In this document: piece after piece, positions 1 to 5,792 of the stretch
Position numbering within the stretch: position 1 is the first letter of the stretch
How the letters are laid out: each line of letters begins with the position of its first letter
Translations under genes and position numbers: made by a program
The notes under the pieces: model-generated
Database searches by the model: none
Seen by the model: only the letters and a program-made list of their open reading frames with translations
What the model was told of the DNA's origin: nothing
NCBI GenBank assembly: GCA_017882245.1
Contig: JADGPV010000056.1
Coordinates: 1 to 9,762 of the forward strand
Length of the DNA stretch: 9,762 nucleotides
Origin: Bacteroidales bacterium
GTDB lineage: Bacteria > Bacteroidota > Bacteroidia > Bacteroidales > VadinHA17
Direction: 5' to 3'

Positions 1-885
1 TACCCTGTTGGAGTCATAAATGAGTTTGCCTGGAAAGGCTTTGCTGCTCCCGGAATGGAGCTGCTGTTCTACGGTGACATACCAAACGGCGCGGGATTAT
101 CATCTTCCGCATCAATTGAAATGGTAACTGCTGTTGCATTGAATGATTTCACCGACGCGCGGTTGCCAATGATGGAGCTGGTTAAGATGGGACAGAAGGC
201 TGAAAATAATTTTGTAGGCATGAACTGCGGCATCATGGACCAGTTTGCTGTTGGTTTCGGAAAGAAAGATCATGCCATCAACCTTAACTGTGATACTCTT
301 GAATACAAATATGCACCTGTTAATCTTGGCAACAGGCGTCTTATTATCACAAACACAAACAAGCGCAGGGGGCTGACTGATTCAAAATACAATGAACGGC
401 GCTCTGAGTGCGAGAAGGCTGTTGAGCTTATATCAAGGCATCTCATGATCCGCAACCTTAGTGATCTCACTGTCAGTGATCTCTGGATGCTTGAAAAATA
501 TATAGACGATGAGGTGGTAAGAAAACGGGCGAAGCATGTAATTACCGAGAACGGCAGGACCATTGATGCCATCAAGGCACTGGAAGATAATGACATTGTG
601 AAGTTCGGTCAGCTGATGAATGAATCTCATGATTCGCTGTGCACCGACTACGAGGTGACAGGCACCGAGCTTGACACCCTTGTTTATGAAGGCCGCAAGC
701 TTCCCGGAGTAACAGGCACGCGAATGACAGGCGCCGGTTTCGGCGGATGCACCGTATCAATAGTCGAAAGCAGGCATGCTGATAACTTCATTAAGAACCT
801 CGGCAAAGTCTACCACGAAAAAACCGGACTTACAGCTGATTTTTACCTGCCGGGTATAGGAGACGGCGCACGGCGCATTGACTGA
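1..885 (+). CDS. galK: Galactokinase, 5'-truncated by the window edge
   Basis: Galactokinase phosphorylates alpha-D-galactose with ATP to galactose-1-phosphate, the entry step of the cytoplasmic Leloir pathway. Reading is open from base 1, so the start and the N-terminal galactose-binding signature lie upstream; about 294 of the usual 380-390 residues are visible. GHMP-kinase motif 2 (PNGAGLSSSAS) lies at about 85-117. The sequence NCGIMDQF carries the presumed catalytic aspartate at 238-240. GHMP motif 3 (GTRMTGAGFGGC) lies near 715-750. The match is continuous to the TGA at 883-885, with no frameshift. An internal ATG at 55 exists but is not the true start, because conserved galactokinase sequence precedes it. 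The next gene is convergent, 85 bp away, and the spacer holds a palindromic repeat cluster. The remaining doubt concerns sugar specificity: other GHMP sugar kinases are related, but the MDQ and GAGFGG context favours galactose. Confidence 0.95.
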   Translation, partial: YPVGVINEFAWKGFAAPGMELLFYGDIPNGAGLSSSASIEMVTAVALNDFTDARLPMMELVKMGQKAENNFVGMNCGIMDQFAVGFGKKDHAINLNCDTLEYKYAPVNLGNRRLIITNTNKRRGLTDSKYNERRSECEKAVELISRHLMIRNLSDLTVSDLWMLEKYIDDEVVRKRAKHVITENGRTIDAIKALEDNDIVKFGQLMNESHDSLCTDYEVTGTELDTLVYEGRKLPGVTGTRMTGAGFGGCTVSIVESRHADNFIKNLGKVYHEKTGLTADFYLPGIGDGARRID

Positions 886-892
886 TGTCATT

Positions 893-976
893 GGTCTGAG
901 ATCTGAGGGTCTGAGGTCTGATAATCAGATCTTTACCTGACCTTCAGACTTTAGATTTTCAGACTTTAGACTAAAG
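893..976. repeat. TCTGA/TCAGA palindromic repeat cluster between convergent genes
   Basis: The spacer between galK and the convergent secreted-protein gene is almost entirely repeat. TCTGA occurs at 895, 902, 910 and 917 (spacing 7, 8 and 7 bp). Its reverse complement TCAGA occurs at 925, 944 and 959. A 13-bp direct repeat, TTCAGACTTTAGA, sits at 943-955 and 958-970. The palindrome CTTTAG-A-CTAAAG at 964-976 covers the stop codon of the minus-strand gene. The arms can nest: GTCTGA at 894 with TCAGAC at 959, and GTCTGA at 909 with TCAGAC at 944. Similar short TCTGA-rich spacers are, as I recall, scattered between genes in Bacteroidota genomes. A role as a bidirectional terminator or a dispersed extragenic palindrome is inference. 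Confidence 0.7.
914..934 (+). terminator. Terminator-like hairpin after galK
   Basis: AGGTCTGAT at 914-922 pairs with ATCAGATCT at 924-932 around a single central base, allowing one G-T wobble. TTT at 932-934 follows. The stem is the core of the repeat cluster and lies 29 bp after the galK stop. The T-run is short, so a rho-independent terminator is plausible but weak. Confidence 0.4.
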
Positions 977-3742
977 ATCCCTGACGCATCTGAACCCCAC
1001 TGTCGTGCTGCGATCATATCCGGCTGAAACAAGAAGCTGGATCTGAGTCATATTGAGCGGCTGAGGTCCTCCCTGTACATACCACGAGCTTGACTCAGGC
1101 TTGAAATAACTTCCTCCCCTGATGATATTGAAATAGTAAGCCCCGTTGAAGTAAACATCTCCCGTCATCTGCCAGACATTGCCCACAAGATCAGCCACCC
1201 CGTAAGGACTCTCTCCTTTCGGGAAAGCATCCACGGGTGTAGGTCTTCCAAATGCGTTATTGCATTTTGTGGCGTGGAATTCGTTACCCCAGGGCCATAA
1301 CCTGCTGTCAGTGCCCTGAGCAGCAAGCTGCCACTCAGCTTCTGTAGGCAGCCGCTTGCCAGCCCACCGGGCATATGCCCGGGCATCCTCGAGACTGACA
1401 TTGACCACCGGATACGTCTCCTGCCCGGACACCGGCATGCCATTATCCCAGTGCTTCAGATAGTTTGTTGTATCTACCGGGATATATCTGGTTTCCTTTA
1501 TAAACCTGAGAAACTCCTCATTTGTCACGGGGAACTTGTCTATCAGGAAACTGCTTATTTCAGCTGTTCTTTCCTCTCCGGCGAAAGGGATAATTATGAA
1601 GTCATCATTTGACTTAAGTGTGAATTTTATGGTTGTGGCAGGGACTTGCACCATGTTCTCAGGTGTTTCCGTGGCAGAGGCAGTCCGGGCAAATTCGGAG
1701 ACAAGCCATGGCTTACCCCCTTTGATAATCACAACATTTTCGTCAAGCAGAAGTCCGTTATTATCCAGTTCTATCACAATCTTGCCTTCCCTCATCTTAA
1801 AAAGATCTTCAATGGCAAGCAATGTATCCACAGGTGAAGAGAGGATGACAGGTTTCTTATTATACCCCGGAGTTCCCTTATAAACTGAAATGGTTCCTTT
1901 TTTTTCTGCGCTTATGTGAAGTCTGTCGCCTTTAAGTTCTGATTTTATAAGTGAGGGCAGCAGGGCAATGCAGTCGACAGAGCTCTCATGCCTGGTTCCA
2001 TCATAGGACTGGTTCCAGCCTTCCAGGCTCACCCGGGCCATATTCTGGCCGTTAATGGTCGCTGGTTCAAGCTCCACATGTCTCCAGAGTGATACAATAT
2101 GTTTGCCCTCCGTATTTCCGGCATTGAACAACGGACCGTCATACCCGAGGTGATCCATATTAAGCACGGTAAATATCGTCTTTTCACCTGCATTCCATTT
2201 ATTAACATAGACCTTGTCGGCCTCACTTTTTATCAGTGGGATCCAGTCATTGTCAAGAAATGCATCGTTATTTTTTCGGAGCAGGTATGTCGTTCTGGCG
2301 AGATACTGAAGATCATCTTTGTATTCATCACCTCTCCCACCCGGTCTGTAAAGGTTCAGCTCAGTTCCATAGCCATTAAAGAACGCCACTGATATCTCGC
2401 GGTGTAGAATATCCTCACCGACGTCAGCAACGCGGAAAATGGCAAAATCGGGTCTGATGAACTTGTTCAGGTTGAGTTCAGGACTCAGGAACAATGCATT
2501 ATGGACTCTCCCCGACACAATGCCAGGCATATCTTTCACTACGGCCATACCTTCAGAATACATTATCAGGCCTTTGCGGACACTGTCAGCCGTTTGCTGA
2601 AGCAGCAAGGTTGAATAGCCCGTTGCATCAAGTACAACTCCGTCGGCTTCGGTTGCTTTAAGTATTTCAGCCATGCCTTTCATCTGGTCCTCTGCCCTGG
2701 TGCTTTCATCCCACTGGTTGTACTCAATAAAAAACCGGCAATCGTTTAGTTTAGCCTGACGGCTGATATCTTTTAGACCTTTGAGGCCACCGGGCAGATC
2801 GCGATACAGATCCCACTGGTTTCTCTCATCGAGGCCCAGGCGGGGCCAGGTAGGCCAGATACTGTAAACATCCACGTGACCGAAGATATCGTTATACTCA
2901 GAAAGGAACCTGCTGAATCCTGACTCGCCGGTAAAGCGGTCATGGAAATCACGATCCCAGGCCATCTGAAGGATCATCAGGTAACTGCTGCGTATCCACT
3001 TCAGGTCATCCCGCCTGTATAATTTATCATCAAAGCTGTCGAGGTCGTAAAGGTACCTCTCCCTAAACATAAGTCTCAGTCCGTCCTGCCATGTGCCCTT
3101 ATATGTATCAGCCCATATGTTGTAGGTCACTGAAGCACCCGGCGGAAGAATTGTTTCATATCTTTCTTTTGTGCCGTTTTGCACCTGGCCGCGTCTGGCT
3201 ATCGCGCTGACAGAAACTGAAGCATCGGCTTTAAATGCCGAGAAACCCATTTCCCATGAATTGTCGGGCAGTATCACGCGCACGGGGCTTTTACCGGGAA
3301 GGAAGAGGTTGGCTCTTGCCAGGTCAGGCTGTCCGTATCCTGTTATATAGGCATTGCTCCTGTTCTCGCCGAAAGGAACTACATCGCTTATTATAAGAGT
3401 GTCAGTCCAGTTATTTTTGAAGACCAGCTCCGCGTTCCAGCCGGGATGTGAGCCGCCACGGGGTGTGAACGCTGCCTCCACCCCGCCGGGAAATATCATA
3501 ATGAAACGGCTGCCTGTCAGACCGGCAGGCACATCATCGGATTCGAAATAAACACTGTCAAGCCTGAAGCTGAAAAGAGGTCTGCCAGCGTCGAGAGCTA
3601 CTGAGGTACTATCATCAAGAATTAAGCTGACTAATTTGGCTCCTGAATCTTTAGTTATGCCAATATTTTCAAGTGACTGTCCGGAAACAGACAGAGCAGA
3701 TAGTAGAAATATCAGGGAAATCTGAAACTTTGCGGTATGCAT
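971..3742 (-). CDS. Secreted TIM-barrel (glycoside-hydrolase-like) protein with C-terminal pseudo-FGE (SUMF1) domain
   Basis: A 923-residue exported protein. Residues 1-22 form a signal peptide (hydrophobic ISLIFLLSALSVSG, cleavage near SGQ). Residues 25-235 are beta-rich and resemble an N-terminal galactosidase-type sandwich. Residues 245-500 look like a TIM barrel; acidic candidates are D372 (VVLDATG) and E397 (MYSEGM). Residues 500-710 appear to be further beta domains. Residues 715-923 are a clear SUMF1/formylglycine-generating-enzyme fold: IDKFPVTNEEF, KRLPTEAEW (796-804), WPWGNE, DLVGNVWQ, RGGSYF and the terminal GFRCV. The two FGE active-site cysteines, which follow GGSY in true enzymes, are absent: the stretch reads GGSYFKPESSSW. 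The domain is therefore probably not a sulfatase-activating enzyme and may bind a ligand. No CAZy family can be assigned by eye; a glycan-directed role beside galK is inference. The ATG at 3742 is chosen because the signal peptide begins there. Confidence 0.8.
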   Translation of the reverse strand: MHTAKFQISLIFLLSALSVSGQSLENIGITKDSGAKLVSLILDDSTSVALDAGRPLFSFRLDSVYFESDDVPAGLTGSRFIMIFPGGVEAAFTPRGGSHPGWNAELVFKNNWTDTLIISDVVPFGENRSNAYITGYGQPDLARANLFLPGKSPVRVILPDNSWEMGFSAFKADASVSVSAIARRGQVQNGTKERYETILPPGASVTYNIWADTYKGTWQDGLRLMFRERYLYDLDSFDDKLYRRDDLKWIRSSYLMILQMAWDRDFHDRFTGESGFSRFLSEYNDIFGHVDVYSIWPTWPRLGLDERNQWDLYRDLPGGLKGLKDISRQAKLNDCRFFIEYNQWDESTRAEDQMKGMAEILKATEADGVVLDATGYSTLLLQQTADSVRKGLIMYSEGMAVVKDMPGIVSGRVHNALFLSPELNLNKFIRPDFAIFRVADVGEDILHREISVAFFNGYGTELNLYRPGGRGDEYKDDLQYLARTTYLLRKNNDAFLDNDWIPLIKSEADKVYVNKWNAGEKTIFTVLNMDHLGYDGPLFNAGNTEGKHIVSLWRHVELEPATINGQNMARVSLEGWNQSYDGTRHESSVDCIALLPSLIKSELKGDRLHISAEKKGTISVYKGTPGYNKKPVILSSPVDTLLAIEDLFKMREGKIVIELDNNGLLLDENVVIIKGGKPWLVSEFARTASATETPENMVQVPATTIKFTLKSNDDFIIIPFAGEERTAEISSFLIDKFPVTNEEFLRFIKETRYIPVDTTNYLKHWDNGMPVSGQETYPVVNVSLEDARAYARWAGKRLPTEAEWQLAAQGTDSRLWPWGNEFHATKCNNAFGRPTPVDAFPKGESPYGVADLVGNVWQMTGDVYFNGAYYFNIIRGGSYFKPESSSWYVQGGPQPLNMTQIQLLVSAGYDRSTTVGFRCVRDL

Positions 3743-3786
3743 GTCAGTTTAAATCTAATAAGGACCTTTCCGGCATTAATTGAGTG

Positions 3787-3817
3787 CAATTTAATATATT
3801 GTGGCAAAAAACAAAAA
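3787..3817 (-). promoter_or_regulatory. Weak candidate Bacteroidota promoter for the secreted TIM-barrel gene
   Basis: On the minus strand, TTTTTG (3812-3817) is followed after 18 bp by TAAATTG (3787-3793), about 45 bp upstream of the start. This approximates the Bacteroidota -33 TTTG and -7 TAnnTTTG boxes, but one T is missing from the -7 box and the spacing is one base short. Confidence 0.22.
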
Positions 3818-3871
3818 CACGAACCAGAATGAGGACTGTTTCGGAGATATTTAAAAATATTCTTTTTATGT

Positions 3872-3888
3872 TAGTAGAATATTTACTA
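3872..3888. promoter_or_regulatory. Dyad upstream of small lipoprotein gene (possible operator)
   Basis: TAGTAGA at 3872-3878 and TTTACTA at 3882-3888 form a 7-bp dyad (one G-T) around ATA. It lies 28 bp before the lipoprotein start, overlapping where its promoter should be; TACTTTTA at 3887-3894 is a near-match to the TAnnTTTG -7 box. Operator function is inferred. Chance occurrence in this AT-rich spacer is quite possible. Confidence 0.25.
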
Positions 3889-3897
3889 CTTTTAAAA

Positions 3898-3913
3898 ATT
3901 AGATGAGTCTAAT
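3898..3913 (+). promoter_or_regulatory. Small hairpin immediately before the lipoprotein start
   Basis: ATTAGA-TGAG-TCTAAT forms a perfect 6-bp stem with a 4-nt loop ending 3 bp before the ATG at 3917. In mRNA it would cover the ribosome landing site, so it could tune translation. The stem is AT-rich and probably weak. No Shine-Dalgarno sequence is visible. Confidence 0.3.
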
Positions 3914-3916
3914 GTA

Positions 3917-4123
3917 ATGAAAAAAGTTAACTGTAGAAGCATAACTTTCATTATTCTAGTTCTTTCAGCAATAATGCTGATGCCTGGATGCGCAGCCTCA
4001 AAGAAAAATCCTTACCAGGCCAAAAGGAGAAATTCATATATTGACACTTCACAGTTAGGGCGAAATAAATACTTCTTTTCAAAGCAGTATCAGAAAAAAC
4101 TCTACAAATTCAAGAAGAAGTAG
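3917..4123 (+). CDS. Small basic lipoprotein, unknown function
   Basis: A 68-residue protein beginning MKKVNCRS, with a hydrophobic stretch ITFIILVLSAIMLM and the lipobox MPGC at residues 22-25. Mature protein would start at Cys25, acylated and anchored in the envelope. The mature part is only 44 residues, very basic, and ends LYKFKKK; the middle reads SQLGRNKYFFSKQYQKK. Short lipoproteins with a lysine/tyrosine-rich tail of this type occur in Bacteroidota, but I know no function for them. A basic tail might contact lipid A phosphates, peptidoglycan or nucleic acid; that is speculation. The gene stands alone, is divergent from the TIM-barrel gene, and its TAG ends 1 bp from the stop of the convergent hydrolase gene. 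Signal peptide, lipobox and clean stop make it a real gene despite its size. Confidence 0.8.
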   Translation: MKKVNCRSITFIILVLSAIMLMPGCAASKKNPYQAKRRNSYIDTSQLGRNKYFFSKQYQKKLYKFKKK

Positions 4124-4124
4124 G

Positions 4125-4892
4125 TCAATCTTCGCAGAAAACTTCAAGTCCATCCCAGGCCAGCGTAACATTGACAGGCAACTCCCTGTTTACTTCGGCA
4201 TGCTTTCCCATCTGGTGGCTTATGTGTGTAATATATGCCTTGCGGGGTGACACTTCTTCAATAATACCAAGGGCTTCACCAAGACTAAAGTGCGAAATAT
4301 GCTTTTCTTTTCTCAGAGCGTTAACGACCAGGTATTTCACTCCGATCAGTTTTTCCTTAGTTTCCTCCGGGATATAGTTGGCGTCAGTGATATAAGCCAT
4401 ATCTCCTATTCTGAAACCCAGGATTGGAAGGCGGTAATGGAACAGCCGCAACGGAATTATTGTATCACCATTAATGTCAATATTGTAATTATCAATGTTA
4501 TGCAGCTCCATCTTGGGTACTCCGGGATACTGGTTCTCCGCAAAAACATAAGCATACTCTTTTCTTACGGCATTCTGAACTCTCTCCTCGGCATAGATAT
4601 CTATGGCAGCCTGGCTCTTGTAGTTAAAGGCTCTGACATCATCCATCCCTGATATATGATCCTTATGTTCGTGGGTCAGGAGTATTGCATCAAGCTTCTT
4701 CACATGGGCAGTCAGCATCTGCTGTCGGAAATCAGGTCCCGCATCAATGACGATGGTGTTGGCGGAAGTCTCAACCAGCAGTGCAGCCCTGAGCCTTTTA
4801 TCCTTGCTGTCAGCCGATAAGCAGGTAGAACACTCACAGGCAATTACTGGAACACCCTGGGAAGTTCCGGTTCCGAGAAAGGTGATTTTCAC
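4125..4892 (-). CDS. PhnP-like metallo-beta-lactamase-fold hydrolase (probable phosphodiesterase)
   Basis: A 255-residue cytoplasmic metallo-hydrolase with no signal peptide. It opens FLGTGTSQGVPVIACECSTC, the PhnP-type start whose cysteines C19, C21 and C24 form a structural zinc site in that family. The catalytic motif is HEHKDH (H74, H76, D78, H79). Further metal ligands are likely H152 (LFHYRL), D170 (YITDAN) and H223 (ITHISH). PhnP itself hydrolyses cyclic phosphodiesters such as 5-phosphoribosyl-1,2-cyclic phosphate, but no phosphonate (phn) genes are nearby, so the substrate here is unknown; phosphodiester hydrolysis is inferred from family. Length is typical and no metal ligand appears missing. 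The start at 4892 puts GTG TS motif at residue 8, as in relatives, and a good promoter lies just upstream. It converges with the small lipoprotein gene and diverges from the methyltransferase gene. Confidence 0.88.
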   Translation of the reverse strand: MKITFLGTGTSQGVPVIACECSTCLSADSKDKRLRAALLVETSANTIVIDAGPDFRQQMLTAHVKKLDAILLTHEHKDHISGMDDVRAFNYKSQAAIDIYAEERVQNAVRKEYAYVFAENQYPGVPKMELHNIDNYNIDINGDTIIPLRLFHYRLPILGFRIGDMAYITDANYIPEETKEKLIGVKYLVVNALRKEKHISHFSLGEALGIIEEVSPRKAYITHISHQMGKHAEVNRELPVNVTLAWDGLEVFCED

Positions 4893-4911
4893 TGTCTCTT
4901 TTTTCGATTTA

Positions 4912-4942
4912 CAAAAGTAACCTGAAATTAGAGAAGAACAAT
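4912..4942 (-). promoter_or_regulatory. Bacteroidota-type promoter of the PhnP-like hydrolase gene
   Basis: On the minus strand, ATTG (4939-4942) is followed after exactly 19 bp by TACTTTTG (4912-4919). This is a full match to the -7 consensus TAnnTTTG and a near match to the -33 TTTG, at the accepted spacing for the primary sigma factor of Bacteroidota. Transcription would begin around 4905, giving a leader of about 13 nt. This is the best promoter in the window. Confidence 0.55.
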
Positions 4943-4945
4943 ATC

Positions 4946-5001
4946 AAAGTTCACTTTAGCTCCGCCACAACGTTTTACATATCTTTACGGTACTTTAAAG
5001 T
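4946..5001. promoter_or_regulatory. Repeated AAAGT half-sites in divergent promoter region
   Basis: Two dyads share one half-site: AAAGT-TC-ACTTT at 4946-4957 and ACTTTAAAGT at 4992-5001. A fifth AAAGT lies at 4914-4918, inside the hydrolase -7 box. The second dyad ends 7 bp before the methyltransferase ATG at 5009; the first is next to the hydrolase -33 box. A shared regulator of both genes is a possible reading, but the motif is short and AT-rich. Confidence 0.3.
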
Positions 5002-5008
5002 GCAGCAG

Positions 5009-5710
5009 ATGAAGGGAAATATTTACATGGTTCCTGTTACACTGGGGAACTCTGATCACAGTCTGACAGTTCCTGCAATCGTAAGCGGGATTACCTCCTC
5101 CCTGAGGTTGTTTGCAGTTGAGGACGTCAGGTCTGCACGCAGATACCTGAGAAGCATTGACGTGAATTTCCCAATTGACGATGCAATTTTTTTCCCGATA
5201 GGTAAACATTCTGAGCCTGCTGACCTTATTGATTTCTTCTCAAGAGTTTCAGATGGCACGGATGCCGGCGTCATGAGCGAGGCCGGCATGCCGGGACTCG
5301 CAGACCCTGGAAATATCGTCGTGGCAGAGGCGCACCGGAGGGGTTTCAGGGTGATCCCGCTTACCGGAGCGTCTTCAATAATGCTTGCACTGGTGGCTTC
5401 GGGACTAAACGGACAATCATTTGCTTTTAATGGTTACCTGCCTGTTGATACACCCGGAAGACAGAAAGCGATCAGAGAATTGGAAAAACGGTCTGCTGCC
5501 GGACAGACTCAGATCTTTATGGAGACCCCGTTCCGCAATGATAAGATGCTTAATGATATTCTTGCAGTATGCAAGCCATCAACTAGACTTTGCATAGCAG
5601 CTGATATTACACTTGAGACAGAAGATATCAGGACCATGCCGGTATCCTTATGGCTGAGTGACAGACCCAGGCTTGACAAACGGCTCGTGGTTTTTCTGCT
5701 CCTGGCCTGA
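5009..5710 (+). CDS. RsmI-like SAM-dependent methyltransferase, short form
   Basis: A 233-residue member of the tetrapyrrole/RsmI methylase fold (COG0313). RsmI 2'-O-methylates C1402 of 16S rRNA. Matching motifs here are IYMVPVTLGN (in place of the usual TPIGN), VEDVR (for EDTR) at about residue 38-41, SEAGMPGLADPG at 90-101 (SAM-binding loop), IPLTGASSIMLALVASGL, FAFNGYLPVD, and METPFRN near 171-177. The protein ends in VVFLLLA and lacks most of the C-terminal extension of E. coli RsmI (286 residues). Bacteroidota commonly carry such a short paralogue besides full RsmI; whether it acts on rRNA is unknown. A GTG at 5000 is in frame, but ATG at 5009 is preferred: it needs no rare start, and the 5000 codon lies inside a palindrome. 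It has its own promoter region, divergent from the hydrolase, and an 82-bp gap to the next gene. Confidence 0.85.
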   Translation: MKGNIYMVPVTLGNSDHSLTVPAIVSGITSSLRLFAVEDVRSARRYLRSIDVNFPIDDAIFFPIGKHSEPADLIDFFSRVSDGTDAGVMSEAGMPGLADPGNIVVAEAHRRGFRVIPLTGASSIMLALVASGLNGQSFAFNGYLPVDTPGRQKAIRELEKRSAAGQTQIFMETPFRNDKMLNDILAVCKPSTRLCIAADITLETEDIRTMPVSLWLSDRPRLDKRLVVFLLLA

Positions 5711-5792
5711 GAGAAATAATATTTATTAACACTAATCACCTCCCCTGTCATCTGATTTTATTGTTTAATTTGTGTGTGGCAAAAGAATTATT

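Noticed and set aside
270..760. Several 60-110 codon open frames on the minus strand within galK
   Set aside because: They overlap a clearly conserved galactokinase frame and show no family motifs, signal peptide or own regulatory signals.
893..976. CRISPR array
   Set aside because: Repeat units are only 5-13 bp with 2-10 bp spacing and no unique spacers of 30 bp; no cas genes are present.
971..1600. Active sulfatase-maturing formylglycine-generating enzyme
   Set aside because: The scaffold is right, but neither catalytic cysteine is present after RGGSY, and no sulfatase gene is in the window.
1536..2392. Plus-strand open frames of up to 115 codons inside the TIM-barrel gene
   Set aside because: They are antisense to well-conserved domains and their translations are low in recognisable structure.
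5000..5002. GTG start for the methyltransferase gene
   Set aside because: An in-frame ATG follows 9 bp later and fits the family's N-terminus better; GTG use cannot be excluded.
5711..5792. TTAATTTG near 5766-5773 as a -7 box for the propeller gene
   Set aside because: It misses the leading TA of TAnnTTTG and no TTG lies 19-21 bp upstream.
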